A stretch of DNA of 61,036 nt from Leptospira yanagawae serovar Saopaulo str. Sao Paulo = ATCC 700523 (GCF_000332475.2 NZ_AOGX02000010.1:1-61036); one strand, 5' to 3'. Numbered from the stretch's first letter, positions 37,175 through 46,138 are shown. Notes: generated from the sequence alone by a model not told the origin. Program-made: numbers and translations.

Positions 37175-38404
37175 CTATACCTCAAAGAGGAGTCTAGTTG
37201 GGTCCTCTACCATTTCTTTGATCTTCACAAGGAACTGCACTGCTTCCTTTCCATCCACAATTCTGTGGTCATAGGATAACGCGAGGTACATCATAGGACG
37301 GATTACAATTTGGTCATTCACAACGACGGCACGTTTGACGATGTTATGCATCCCAAGGATTCCCGATTGAGGAGGGTTCAGGATCGGTGTCGACATCATC
37401 GATCCATACACACCACCATTGGAAATGGAAAAGGTTCCCCCTTCCATATCTTCGAGTGAAATTTTTCCATCTTTCACTTTACCAGCAAGCCTTGCGATTT
37501 CTTGTTCCACTCCAGCGAAACTGAGTAGATCTGCATTACGAACAACAGGAACCACGAGTCCTTTGGGACCACCCACTGCCACTCCGATATCGTAGTAGTT
37601 TTTGTAGACAATGTCTGTTCCACGAATTTCTGCATTGATGGCAGGGAAAGCCTTGAGTGCTGCCACTGCTGCTTTTGTAAACAGTGACATGAAGCCAAGT
37701 CCCACACCATGGGTTTCTTTGAACTTGTCTTTGTATTTATTACGAAGATCCATAATGGGAGACATATCCACTTCGTTAAACGTAGTGAGAATGGCTGCCG
37801 TATGTTGTGCATTTACCAATCGATTAGCGATCGTTTGGCGGAGTTTTGTCATCGGCACAACAGTTTCTCTAGGACCCGAGTTTGCCGATACCACAACCGC
37901 TTTTGGAATCTCAGGGCTTGGTGTAGCTGATGCCGCAGGTTTGGAAGCTCCACCACCTTTTTCCATATATAGAATCACATCTTCTTTTGTGATTTGGCCG
38001 TTACGACCAGTGCCTGTGATCTTTGAGGCATCTAATTTATTTTCTTCGATGAGTTTACGAGCAGCAGGAGGGAGTTCCTCATTCACTTTTCCTGTGTTAG
38101 GTTGTGCAGCAGGAGCTTCCGCTTTTGGAGTTGGGTTACTAGAACCAGCAGGAGCTGAAGCCACAGCACCTTCTTCAATGGCACCAATGATGTCTCTCAC
38201 ATGGACCACATCTCCCACTTTTTTGGAGATGGATTTTAAAACCCCGGAAGTTGGAGCAGGGATTTCTAACGAAACTTTGTCTGTTTCTAAAATCGCGAGC
38301 ACTTCGTCTACTTTTACGGCATCGCCTTCTTTTTTGGTCCAAGCACTGATGGTCGCTTCGGTTACGGATTCCCCCATCTCGGGGACTTTGATTTCTATTG
38401 CCAT
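37175..38404 (-). CDS. sucB: dihydrolipoamide succinyltransferase (E2)
   Basis: The core of the 2-oxoglutarate dehydrogenase complex. The 409 residues comprise a lipoyl domain (lipoylated Lys43 in [16 protein letters not shown]), a Pro/Ala linker, the E1/E3-binding domain ([20 protein letters not shown], about 112-150), a second linker and the acyltransferase core ending with SYDHRIVDG (catalytic His380, Asp384). It is the first gene of the unit sucB-lpdA-sucA, an order different from the common sucA-sucB-lpdA. It is divergent from the carbonic anhydrase gene over 157 bases. Confidence 0.97.
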   Translation of the reverse strand: MAIEIKVPEMGESVTEATISAWTKKEGDAVKVDEVLAILETDKVSLEIPAPTSGVLKSISKKVGDVVHVRDIIGAIEEGAVASAPAGSSNPTPKAEAPAAQPNTGKVNEELPPAARKLIEENKLDASKITGTGRNGQITKEDVILYMEKGGGASKPAASATPSPEIPKAVVVSANSGPRETVVPMTKLRQTIANRLVNAQHTAAILTTFNEVDMSPIMDLRNKYKDKFKETHGVGLGFMSLFTKAAVAALKAFPAINAEIRGTDIVYKNYYDIGVAVGGPKGLVVPVVRNADLLSFAGVEQEIARLAGKVKDGKISLEDMEGGTFSISNGGVYGSMMSTPILNPPQSGILGMHNIVKRAVVVNDQIVIRPMMYLALSYDHRIVDGKEAVQFLVKIKEMVEDPTRLLFEV

Positions 38405-38561
38405 GAAATATTCCTTAGCAGGTTTTTAGAGAAAAATAGCGTTTTTGAGGAGTGAGATCCCATTTGAATCTAAGACTACGGTAACTTAGCTGAAGGTAAA
38501 AACGCAAGCGGAAAAAACGAAAAGACCTTGAGTTTCAGTTTGGCCGACTTTCTGTAGCAGT

Positions 38562-39095
38562 ATGATCCGATCTTTCCAAGGCCACACACCATCCCTTCAC
38601 CCAAGCTCCTGGGTGGCACCATCCGCAGATGTACTGGGAAAGGTTACGATTGGCGAAGATTCTTCCATTTGGTTCCAATGTGTGTTACGAGGGGACGTAA
38701 ATACCATCACGATTGGCAAACATGTGAACATCCAAGACATGACTCTCGTACATGTGGCAAGAGATTTGTATCCTGTCACGATCGGGGATTATGTATCCAT
38801 TGGCCACCATGCGACCATCCACGGATGTGTTTTGCGGGACCATAGTTTTGTGGGGATGGGGGCAATGATCATGGACGATGTGGAAATTGGCGAATGGTCG
38901 TTTGTGGGTGCAGGTAGCCTTGTCCCTCCTGGGAAAAAAATCCCACCTGGAGTGCTCATTATGGGTAGCCCCGCGAAAATCATCCGAGACATCACTGACA
39001 AAGACCGAGAGATCATCACCCGCACCGCTAACAATTATGTGAAGTACAAAGAAAACTATCGGAGTGAAGGGATAGGGGGCACATCCCTTTCTTAA
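38562..39095 (+). CDS. gamma-class carbonic anhydrase family protein
   Basis: A 177-residue left-handed beta-helix protein of the YrdA/PaaY/gamma-CA group. Hexapeptide repeats run from about 10 to 140 ([46 protein letters not shown]), and the three zinc-binding His candidates are in LVHVA and GHHATIH. Members are zinc trimers with carbonic anhydrase or thioesterase-like activity, or hold sugar or CoA ligands. The stop codon lies in the loop of a hairpin that starts the palindromic element downstream. It is cytoplasmic. Confidence 0.9.
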   Translation: MIRSFQGHTPSLHPSSWVAPSADVLGKVTIGEDSSIWFQCVLRGDVNTITIGKHVNIQDMTLVHVARDLYPVTIGDYVSIGHHATIHGCVLRDHSFVGMGAMIMDDVEIGEWSFVGAGSLVPPGKKIPPGVLIMGSPAKIIRDITDKDREIITRTANNYVKYKENYRSEGIGGTSLS

Positions 39096-39172
39096 CAGAA
39101 AGGGACCGGGTGATCCGCTCCAATCTTTTGCTCGTTGCAAAAGGATTTCCGCTTCTCCCCCTTGCGCGGGGA
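39085..39172 (+). repeat. palindromic extragenic (REP-like) element
   Basis: Three hairpins in a row fill most of the gap between two genes. CCCTTTCT-TAAC-AGAAAGGG holds the carbonic anhydrase stop in its loop. CTTTTGC-TCGTT-GCAAAAG is flanked on both sides by TCCGCT (ATCCGCTCC before, TTTCCGCTT after). TCCCC-N7-GGGGA follows. The TCCGCT-flanked stem resembles interspersed extragenic palindromes I know from other bacterial genomes. Only one copy was noticed in this window, so the repeat status is inferred. Confidence 0.5.
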
Positions 39173-39226
39173 AATGATTAAATCCGCTTGCCGAAGTTTT
39201 TCCGTTTTGGCAGTCTAACCTAACCT

Positions 39227-39865
39227 ATGAATGTTTGCCTTCGATTGGTTTTTACTTTTGCCCTTCTCTTCTCTCTATCTTGTAATTTCCATTACTTTGC
39301 ATTGGCTAACGAGTCGAACACGGAAAGCTCCAACTTAGAAAAACTCGCGGGGGAAAAAATTCGGTTCCATCTCATCCGAGTGGAAGAATCACCAAAGGCG
39401 AATTTGTACAATTCACCTGCATTAGAATTTGAGCTGGCAAAATCGAAACTCTTCAAACTCAGTCGTTCTTCCAAACTCAATTTAACCTACTCCACAAAAA
39501 CGGGAACTCAAGATGCAGGCATTTCTGGACTATTATTTTTAATCACTTTGGGTATCTTTCCATCTTTTGTCGAAACGCAGTCAAATGTAACGTTTACTCT
39601 GATGGACAGAGAAGACAAAAAAATCATACGCGATTACACATTCCCCATCCAAGGACGACGGATTGTTTCATGGTTTACGATTCCCTTTTATTTGGTATTA
39701 CCAATTTTTTCGGATTCAGTGGATGGGGGGGCTAACTTTGATACTTCGAATGTATCGTTACGCCTTCTCGTGGAAGCATTCGAAGCCGAATTGGCAAAAG
39801 AATGTTTAGAAAATCCGAAGTTATTGGAAACATTACGAAACAAAGGGAACGAATCCTTTGAATGA
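39227..39865 (+). CDS. hypothetical lipoprotein
   Basis: A 212-residue protein with a lipoprotein signal peptide (MNVCLRLVFTFALLFSLSC, Cys19 as the likely lipid site). A hydrophobic loop lies near residues 97-112 (GISGLLFLITLGIFPSFVET) and another near 145-162 (IVSWFTIPFYLVLPIF). The body is beta-like and soluble. I recognise no family; short Leptospira lipoproteins with two internal hydrophobic loops of this type are not assigned a function. The gene is flanked upstream by the palindromic element and downstream by a degenerate lipoprotein-like frame. Confidence 0.7.
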   Translation: MNVCLRLVFTFALLFSLSCNFHYFALANESNTESSNLEKLAGEKIRFHLIRVEESPKANLYNSPALEFELAKSKLFKLSRSSKLNLTYSTKTGTQDAGISGLLFLITLGIFPSFVETQSNVTFTLMDREDKKIIRDYTFPIQGRRIVSWFTIPFYLVLPIFSDSVDGGANFDTSNVSLRLLVEAFEAELAKECLENPKLLETLRNKGNESFE

Positions 39866-39898
39866 TGAGGAAGTTTTTATTACATTGTCTTTCGTTAG

Positions 39899-40051
39899 TT
39901 CGGGAAATATGCAAAATTCCTAATTCTTTTCCTTTTTGTTTTCCAATGCAGTAATTTAGGTAAGTCTGAGATAGGTGATGAGACGATGCTCTGCCGTGAT
40001 AAAAATAAAGAGTTTATCTCGATTAGATCCGATCCACTAACAAAACAGTGA
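39899..40051 (+). pseudogene. remnant of a small lipoprotein gene
   Basis: An open frame of 50 codons without a start codon reads GKYAKFLILFLFVFQCSNLG and then a hydrophilic stretch. This is a textbook lipoprotein signal peptide and Cys, but an in-frame TAG lies just before it and the frame ends after about 30 mature residues inside the convergent phosphatase gene. A decayed or truncated lipoprotein gene is the simplest reading; chance is possible given the short length. Confidence 0.3.
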
Positions 40052-41783
40052 CATCGTCTGCAAATTCATTGGAACCGACATAATCCTTTGCAGATTTAAT
40101 GAGATCGTTTGCCGAATTTTGTGCATCCATCACAATTGATTTCAAAATGGCTTTTTGGAAAAGGTCCTCGTCATAACGTTTGTTATGGTCTTTTGACATA
40201 TGTTCTGTGATTCCGTCCGTATACAAAACAAGTCTGTTCCCAGGTCCAAATGAAAAGGTTTTTTCCTCGTAAAATAAATCAGGAATAAGGCCTAATATTT
40301 TCCCTTTCACATCCAGTTGCGCGATGGAGGAAGTTGATTTTTGTATGAGGAAAGGAGCATGGTGTCCTGCATTGGCACAAAGGATTGTATTCTCCTTTAG
40401 ATCAATGATCCCATAAAAGGCAGTGAGGAAATTTCCGGCGAGTTTTCCATACAACATATGATTGAGTGTGGTTAAAAATAGAGAAGGACTTAGTTTGATA
40501 TCGGGTTCAAAATTTTTGAGAACCATATGGGACATCGCTGCAAGTACGGCAGCCGAAAGTCCGTGTCCAGATATATCCGCAATCAAAATGGAAAATTTGG
40601 AATCCTCGAGTTCGGATACATCGTAAAAATCACCACCCACTTGTTCGAGTGGGATATGCGAAACACCATAGGAAAGTCCACTCGACTTAGGTAAGTTAGA
40701 TGGCATTATTTTTTGCATGATGTTTTTTGCACGACTCAACTCTTTTCCTGTATCAACAATTTGATGGAAAAGTTGTGCATTTTTGATCGTATTACTCAGT
40801 CTTGCCGCAATGTTCGTAAGTAAGTCCAAATCAGAATGTTGAAACGCATATCCTGAGATTTTGTTATTGATGCTAATCACACCCAAAAGTTCGTTTTGGT
40901 AGATAAGGGGAGCTGAGATTAACGATTTCGATTCAAAACGGTAAGGTGAAAGTTTATTGTACCTTGGATCCATATCCAAGTTATGGATGAGTAAACTCTC
41001 TTTTTTTTCTGCCACCCATCCGGATACCCCTGTTCCATAAGGAACTTTGATTTGGTCGTATGCATCTTCAGGGATTCCTTTGGCGGCTAAAATACTTAAT
41101 TCTTGTTTGGTGTTGTTGGCAAGGTAAATGGTTCCAGAGGATGCTCCCAAATACTCCAAAACTCTGTTTAACATCCACTTTCCCAGTTCGTTTAAACTTT
41201 TTTCGGAAACGGAAAGTTTTTCAAATTCATAGAGCAAAGACAATTCTAAGATTCGTTTGTCCAAACTATCTTTGGTATTTGCATTTTGGATGGCAGTGGC
41301 AGCGACTTCAGAAAGAGAAACCAAATATTCTAAATCAGCATCATTAAATATGCGATCATTTGTTTTGTTGATGACTTCGAGTGTTCCGATTAACCTTTCT
41401 TCCACAAAAAGTGGTACACAAATTAGGGATTTTGTTTTGAATCCAGTCCGTTTGTCCATACTGGGATTGAACCTTGGGTCTTTGTAAGCGTCTTCCAAGG
41501 CAATTGGCTTTTTTTCTTTGGCGACCATCCCAACGATGCCTTCCCCAAATTCCAACCTTGCATACTCCTGGATGATTTCCCCTTTTTCCCCCAAAGCCAC
41601 TTCACAATATAAAAATTCATCGTTTTCCAAAAGGAAGAGGGAACTTGCCTCCGCTTCTAATAAGTCTTTAGAATACAACATGATGAGTGGGAGCAATTGG
41701 TGCAAATCCAAGTTTGCATTGAGAATGGATGAAATGTGCAGTAAACTTCGAAATTTACTCAGGCTAGTTTGGGGATCAGTCAT
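40023..41783 (-). CDS. GAF-GAF-SpoIIE (PP2C) phosphatase, RsbU/RsbP-like
   Basis: A 586-residue cytoplasmic phosphatase. Two GAF sensor domains (about 10-170 and 185-345; YARLEFGEGIVGMVAKEKKP and VPYGTGVSGWVAEKKE are matching segments) lead through a coiled linker to a SpoIIE/PP2C domain (about 375-586) with GGDFYDV, LIADISGHGLSAAVLAAMS, LYTDGITE and DDVTVLLVD. Such enzymes dephosphorylate STAS antagonists in partner-switching control of sigma factors or diguanylate cyclases. It is divergent from nirK, so an oxygen or nitric-oxide sensing role through GAF is possible but unproved. Confidence 0.92.
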   Translation of the reverse strand: MTDPQTSLSKFRSLLHISSILNANLDLHQLLPLIMLYSKDLLEAEASSLFLLENDEFLYCEVALGEKGEIIQEYARLEFGEGIVGMVAKEKKPIALEDAYKDPRFNPSMDKRTGFKTKSLICVPLFVEERLIGTLEVINKTNDRIFNDADLEYLVSLSEVAATAIQNANTKDSLDKRILELSLLYEFEKLSVSEKSLNELGKWMLNRVLEYLGASSGTIYLANNTKQELSILAAKGIPEDAYDQIKVPYGTGVSGWVAEKKESLLIHNLDMDPRYNKLSPYRFESKSLISAPLIYQNELLGVISINNKISGYAFQHSDLDLLTNIAARLSNTIKNAQLFHQIVDTGKELSRAKNIMQKIMPSNLPKSSGLSYGVSHIPLEQVGGDFYDVSELEDSKFSILIADISGHGLSAAVLAAMSHMVLKNFEPDIKLSPSLFLTTLNHMLYGKLAGNFLTAFYGIIDLKENTILCANAGHHAPFLIQKSTSSIAQLDVKGKILGLIPDLFYEEKTFSFGPGNRLVLYTDGITEHMSKDHNKRYDEDLFQKAILKSIVMDAQNSANDLIKSAKDYVGSNEFADDVTVLLVDRI

Positions 41784-41911
41784 ACAGGCAACATACCAAT
41801 CTTTCCAATCGATTCACTTTCGTCGATTTAGAATTTTTGGACTTTTTCTGGGCAACTTAGGGAAAAGGAAGTATTTCACCTTCACCGTGTTTTTTGATCC
41901 AAGAAATACAA

Positions 41912-41935
41912 ATCCATTGACTTACATCAATGGAT
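41912..41935 (+). promoter_or_regulatory. FNR/DNR-type operator upstream of nirK
   Basis: ATCCATTGA-N6-TCAATGGAT is a perfect nine-base-pair palindrome with the CRP/FNR core TTGAC-N4-ATCAA. Its centre lies 32 bases upstream of the centre of the proposed -10 box, the spacing expected for activation from position -41.5. It is located in front of a nitrite reductase, the classic target of such regulators. Confidence 0.75.
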
Positions 41936-41952
41936 GCATTCATATTCTGTGG

Positions 41953-41958
41953 TAATAT
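41953..41958 (+). promoter_or_regulatory. predicted nirK -10 box
   Basis: TAATAT is close to the TATAAT consensus and is placed correctly relative to the FNR-type palindrome. There is no good -35 box, as expected for an activator-dependent promoter. The implied transcript start is near 41965, giving a leader of about 7 bases to the first ATG (41972) or 19 to the second (41984). Confidence 0.55.
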
Positions 41959-41971
41959 TTGATTCTAGGAA

Positions 41972-43378
41972 ATGGTAAACAATATGAATCCAATCAAAAC
42001 AAAACAATTTGTACTCTTTCTTTTCCTTTCATTCCTACTTGTCACTTTTGCCAATTGCGGAAAAGAATCTGTAGAAGAAGCAAAACTCACTTACGCACCT
42101 CAAGTCCCTCCTCATATCGATCGAACTAGCGAAGCGAAGGTGATTGTGAATATGGAAACAGTGGAGGTTGTGGGAAGGCTTGCCGATGGAGTGGAGTATA
42201 CGTTTTGGACATTCGGAGGCTCGGTGCCTGGACCTATGATCCGAGTGAGGGAAGGGGACAATGTTGAGTTCCACTTAAAAAACCACCCCACAAGCAAAAT
42301 GCCACATAACATTGATTTGCACGCAGTCACAGGGCAAGGTGGAGGGGCCGCAGCTTCCCTCACAATCCCAGGTCATGCTTCCAAATTTTCCTTTAAGGCA
42401 CTCAATCCCGGACTTTATATCTACCACTGCGCCACGTCTCCAGTGGGAATGCACATCGCCAACGGGATGTATGGACTCATTTATGTGCAACCAAAAGACG
42501 ACCTTCCCCAAGTGGATAAGGAATACTATGTGGTCCAAAGTGAGTTTTATACCAAAGGAAAAAATGGGGAACCTGGCCTTCAGCCATTTAGCATGGAAAA
42601 GGCGATCACAGAAATTCCTGATTATGTAGTGTTTAATGGTTCTGTTGGTTCCTTGGTAGAAGAACGCGCCATCACTGCAAAAGTGGGAGAAAAAGTGAGA
42701 TTGTATGTTGGGAATGGTGGTCCCAATTTGGTTTCCAGTTTCCATGTGATTGGTGAAATATTTGATTCTGTGTACACCGAAGGTGGAGTATTAGCCAATC
42801 AAAAAAATGTACAAACCACTCTCATCCCAGCCGGTGGTTCCGCCATTGTTGATTTCACCGTTGATGTCCCAGGAACTTTAATCTTAGTAGACCACTCTAT
42901 CTTTCGCACATTTAACAAAGGTTCGCTTGGTATGTTAAAAGTAGAAGGGGAACAAAATCCAAACGTCTATTCTGGAAAACAAGAAGATACTGTGTATTTA
43001 CCAGAAGGTCCAGCCATCCAACGTATGGTCACAGAAGTCAAACCAAAGGCAACAACCAAATCGAAGGAAGAAATTTTGGCGAATGGAGCTCGCGTTTACC
43101 AATCCGTTTGTTCTGCTTGCCATATGAAAGAAGGGCAAGGTGTGCAAGGTGTATTCCCACCACTTGCCAAATCAGATTATCTAAATGCAGATAAAAATCG
43201 CGCCATCCAAGTGCTGAAAAAAGGTTTGAGTGGTCCGATCACCGTGAATGGCCAAAAATACAATAACGTGATGCCACATTTAGAACTCTCTAACGAAGAG
43301 ATCGCAAGTGTGCTCAGTTATGTATACAACCAATGGGGAAACAAAGGGATCATGGTGACAGAACAAGAAGTGAAGTAA
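41972..43378 (+). CDS. nirK: copper nitrite reductase with fused cytochrome c domain
   Basis: This enzyme reduces nitrite to nitric oxide in the periplasm. The 468 residues begin with a lipoprotein-like signal (lipobox FANC, Cys29). Two cupredoxin domains hold type 1 copper (His112, Cys153, His161, Met166) and type 2 copper (His117, His152, His308), with catalytic Asp115 and His258. A C-terminal cytochrome c domain (about 365-455) carries C380-SA-C383-H384 and a probable distal Met434, so electrons can enter through the fused haem. An ATG at 41984 is an alternative start. A NirV-like and a Sco-like gene follow. Confidence 0.96.
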   Translation: MVNNMNPIKTKQFVLFLFLSFLLVTFANCGKESVEEAKLTYAPQVPPHIDRTSEAKVIVNMETVEVVGRLADGVEYTFWTFGGSVPGPMIRVREGDNVEFHLKNHPTSKMPHNIDLHAVTGQGGGAAASLTIPGHASKFSFKALNPGLYIYHCATSPVGMHIANGMYGLIYVQPKDDLPQVDKEYYVVQSEFYTKGKNGEPGLQPFSMEKAITEIPDYVVFNGSVGSLVEERAITAKVGEKVRLYVGNGGPNLVSSFHVIGEIFDSVYTEGGVLANQKNVQTTLIPAGGSAIVDFTVDVPGTLILVDHSIFRTFNKGSLGMLKVEGEQNPNVYSGKQEDTVYLPEGPAIQRMVTEVKPKATTKSKEEILANGARVYQSVCSACHMKEGQGVQGVFPPLAKSDYLNADKNRAIQVLKKGLSGPITVNGQKYNNVMPHLELSNEEIASVLSYVYNQWGNKGIMVTEQEVK

Positions 43379-43470
43379 TGTACATTTCTCCATTCGAGAA
43401 ACTAAAGGTATTCGAGAGTTTGTTTTTGGTTTTGTTTGTGAATCCAAAGAAAGGTCATTAGGTGACGAAT

Positions 43471-44256
43471 ATGATTCGATTTTCCCCATCCTGGAACTAT
43501 GCTTTGGTTCTCTTTTTTTTGACTTCGTTCACTTTGTCTTCGGAAATGGTGAGAATCCCTTCGGGGAAATGGAAACCATTTTTAAAAGACGATTCATTGA
43601 AGATCAATAGTGAGATCAAGGTATATGGTTTTTATATGGATGTTTACCCTGTCACAAAGGGAGAATTTTATGAATTCACTTTAAAACAACCCGATTGGAA
43701 AAAAGGAAAACCATCCTCTTTGTTTGTAGATGCAGGTTACCTTTCCGAATGGAAGGATGGGAAACCAAAAGAAAAAGATCGATTATCGCCTGTTACCTAT
43801 GTTTCTTGGTTTGCTGCAAAGGCATATTGTGAATCTAAGGGAAAACGATTGCCTACAGAGGCTGAGTGGGAGTATGTAGCAAGTATTCCACCCCAAGGAA
43901 AAAACAAAAAAGAGATCGAAGCCGTGATCTTAAAATGGTATGGGGAACGAAGACCAGAAGTTTTGCCAAAGGTTGGAAATTACAAAAATAAGTTAGGTGT
44001 GTATGACCAACATGGAATCATTTGGGAATGGGTGTATGATTTTAACAACTCATCTGTCACCGGTGATTCTAGGCAAGATTCTGATATTGAAAGTAGTCTT
44101 TTTTGTGGAGGTGGTTCTCTCAAAGCGAATGATTTTTCCAATTATGCATCTTATATGCGTTATGGTTACCGTGCAGGTTTAAAAGGTTGGTACACTGCGA
44201 AGTATTTAGGATTTCGATGTGTGGCTGACCAAAATAGTAAGGAAGGTACTTTATGA
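43471..44256 (+). CDS. nirV: NirV-like formylglycine-generating-enzyme (SUMF1) family protein
   Basis: A 261-residue exported protein of the SUMF1/FGE-sulfatase fold. Family segments are YGFYMDVYPVTKGEFYEFT, PVTYVSWFAAKAYCESKGKR, LPTEAEWEYVAS and the C-terminal YRAGLKGWYTAKYLGFRCV. The two catalytic Cys of true formylglycine enzymes are not evident. NirV proteins of this family are commonly encoded directly after nirK and are thought to assist nitrite reductase. It has a signal peptide (about 1-25). The ATG with AGGTGA six bases upstream is preferred; an in-frame GTG at 43462 is possible. Confidence 0.85.
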   Translation: MIRFSPSWNYALVLFFLTSFTLSSEMVRIPSGKWKPFLKDDSLKINSEIKVYGFYMDVYPVTKGEFYEFTLKQPDWKKGKPSSLFVDAGYLSEWKDGKPKEKDRLSPVTYVSWFAAKAYCESKGKRLPTEAEWEYVASIPPQGKNKKEIEAVILKWYGERRPEVLPKVGNYKNKLGVYDQHGIIWEWVYDFNNSSVTGDSRQDSDIESSLFCGGGSLKANDFSNYASYMRYGYRAGLKGWYTAKYLGFRCVADQNSKEGTL

Positions 44257-44876
44257 TTTTTATGAATTCAAAATTTTTTATATCCACTTTGATCCTAGTT
44301 TTAGGATTTTTTTCTATCACTTGTGATGATCACAATTCAAGTTCGAGCCACCACCATGAACACGAACCTTTACTCGCCGCAAGTGAACCGGCAAGTGGTA
44401 GTTTAATGGAATTAAAAAACCAATGGACGACAGAAGGTGGAAAAGTAGTCAGTTTCGCCAACTGGAAAGGTAAACCATTTCTCATCAGTATGTTTTATGC
44501 GTCTTGTATCTCCATCTGTCCTAGGTTAGTCACTGACTTGGAACAAGTGGCAAAAAAAATCCAATCTGAAACGGGTATTGCCCCCAATGTTATACTGGTA
44601 AGTTTTGATTCTGAAATAGACAAACCAGAGATTTTAAAGGACTATAAAAAGAAAATGGGACTTGGCCAAAATTGGACCTTACTCAATGGTAAGGAAGAGG
44701 ATGTTCGAATGTTGTCCGTTGTCCTTGGGATCAATTATAAAAAAATGGCAAGTGGTGAATTCAATCATTCTGCAGTGATCACTTTATTTGACAAAGATGG
44801 GATGAATGTGTCGAGAATGGAAGGCATTGGCACAAATGTGAAAGAATTGATTGCGACATACAATTCATTAAAATGA
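44253..44876 (+). CDS. Sco1/SenC-family copper chaperone lipoprotein
   Basis: A 207-residue lipoprotein (lipobox SITC, Cys24) with a thioredoxin-like domain. The copper ligands are Cys85 and Cys89 (YASCISICPRL) and the conserved His in FNHSAVITLFDKDG. A His-rich stretch (SSHHHEHE, residues 31-38) follows the lipidated Cys and may collect copper. The family delivers copper to cytochrome oxidase Cu-A sites; next to nirK it more likely helps load the copper centres of the nitrite reductase. Its start overlaps the nirV stop (ATGA). Confidence 0.9.
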   Translation: MIFMNSKFFISTLILVLGFFSITCDDHNSSSSHHHEHEPLLAASEPASGSLMELKNQWTTEGGKVVSFANWKGKPFLISMFYASCISICPRLVTDLEQVAKKIQSETGIAPNVILVSFDSEIDKPEILKDYKKKMGLGQNWTLLNGKEEDVRMLSVVLGINYKKMASGEFNHSAVITLFDKDGMNVSRMEGIGTNVKELIATYNSLK

Positions 44877-45024
44877 ATCAATGTCAAAAAATGAAACCAA
44901 ATAGGATGGTAAAAATCTTTCGATACTATTTGTCCGAATCAAGAACGTCTGTATTACCTTCTGCTTGGGTTGTTTGAAAGAATTGGATTGCCAATCTGGG
45001 ATAGGAATTAATTTTATCATTTCA

Positions 45025-46104
45025 ATGCAGTCAATTCCTTCCTCATTTCAATTATTTTTTAAACAAACCTCACGTCACATGATCATTTCCTTTTTCATAT
45101 TCTGTTTGGTCCCGAACCTACTTTTTTGCAAAAAAGAAAAAGAAGCAAACGATGATTTGGTGGTCTTACTTGGACTCAATTTATACCTTCGTTCTTGTGC
45201 CGGTCAAAATGCCAATCCGTCCAGTGGGATGGTTGGTTCCTTACAAAGATACCAAATATTACCTTCTATCACTTCTTCCTCTATAAGCACAGATAATGCT
45301 CCTCATCATGTTTACCCACCACAACAAGGAGTGACAAAAAAAAATATTTTGTCTGTGTTTTATCCAGGCACTGGTTCTTCACCTTGTGAGATCGGAGCCA
45401 TTTTACAACAAGGAGCAACGAGAGGATACCATGTGATTGGACTCAGTTATCCCAATGCTGACGCTGTGAATACAGTTTGTAACCAAGGGGCTGCAAGAAA
45501 CGACACAAATTGTTTTGAAACCATGCGTAACGAAGTTGTCACAGGATCACAAGTGTCACCGTATGTTTCTGTTGACACAAACAATTCCATTGAGGGTCGT
45601 TTATTGTCCTTATTACAATATCTCTCAAGAACGTATCCGAACGAAGGTTGGGACGGTTATCTAACTGGTGGTGCAATCAATTGGGCCAATGTGTATGTTG
45701 GTGGGCATTCGCAAGGGAGTGGGCATGCCGCTTACCAAGGTAAAATTCGAGCAGTTGGCCGTGTTTCCATTTATAGTGGGGTTTCTGATTATAGTTTGCA
45801 AACAGCTTCGATTCCTTCGTGGTTTTCGAATGCCCAAGCCGCACCTGCAGGTTCGTATTATGGACTTATCCATGAAAATGATACTGTTGCAAATTTTAGT
45901 GGGAACATGAATCAGGTAACGGATGTTTGGTTAAATCAATTGGGAATGACTGGGGCTCTGACAAATACAAGTGTTGGTTCCCCTTATGGAAATAGCAAAC
46001 GTTTGGTGACGACCGCATGTAATGGTATGGGATCTGCTGCACTCCATAGTTGTCCGATGGTCAATGGATTTCAGTCGATTTGGAATTACATCAGTTATCC
46101 CTAA
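45025..46104 (+). CDS. secreted alpha/beta-hydrolase lipoprotein
   Basis: A protein of about 359 residues with a lipoprotein signal (MIISFFIFCLVPNLLFC, lipid Cys) preceded by a basic N-terminus, then a linker and an alpha/beta-hydrolase fold. The nucleophile elbow is VYVGGHSQGSGHAAY (Ser), with Asp in GLIHENDTVANF and His in SAALHSCPM completing a plausible triad. Several Cys suggest disulfides. The exact start is uncertain: the frame is open from a TTG at 44965, with ATGs at 45025 and 45079. The substrate is unknown. It is separated from the nirK cluster by about 150 bases. Confidence 0.75.
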   Translation: MQSIPSSFQLFFKQTSRHMIISFFIFCLVPNLLFCKKEKEANDDLVVLLGLNLYLRSCAGQNANPSSGMVGSLQRYQILPSITSSSISTDNAPHHVYPPQQGVTKKNILSVFYPGTGSSPCEIGAILQQGATRGYHVIGLSYPNADAVNTVCNQGAARNDTNCFETMRNEVVTGSQVSPYVSVDTNNSIEGRLLSLLQYLSRTYPNEGWDGYLTGGAINWANVYVGGHSQGSGHAAYQGKIRAVGRVSIYSGVSDYSLQTASIPSWFSNAQAAPAGSYYGLIHENDTVANFSGNMNQVTDVWLNQLGMTGALTNTSVGSPYGNSKRLVTTACNGMGSAALHSCPMVNGFQSIWNYISYP

Positions 46105-46138
46105 ATCCACTTTGGGAATAAAACGAATTCGTATAATA

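Noticed and set aside
37611..38429. Plus-strand open frame of 272 codons opposite sucB
   Set aside because: It mirrors the Pro/Ala-rich linker and lipoyl domain of SucB on the other strand. Its Ala/Ser/Thr-rich composition and lack of a ribosome site mark it as a shadow.
43462..43470. GTG start for nirV
   Set aside because: Possible (AAAGG seven bases upstream), but the ATG at 43471 with AGGTGA at good spacing is at least as strong and gives a cleaner signal peptide. The choice is not certain.
44965..45024. TTG start for the alpha/beta-hydrolase lipoprotein
   Set aside because: It would place about 20 extra residues before the signal sequence, and no ribosome site supports it.
46085..46125. 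Imperfect hairpin between the hydrolase and SDR genes as a bidirectional terminator
   Set aside because: TCCC/GGGA plus AAA/TTT arms have a mismatch, and neither strand shows a T run after the stem.
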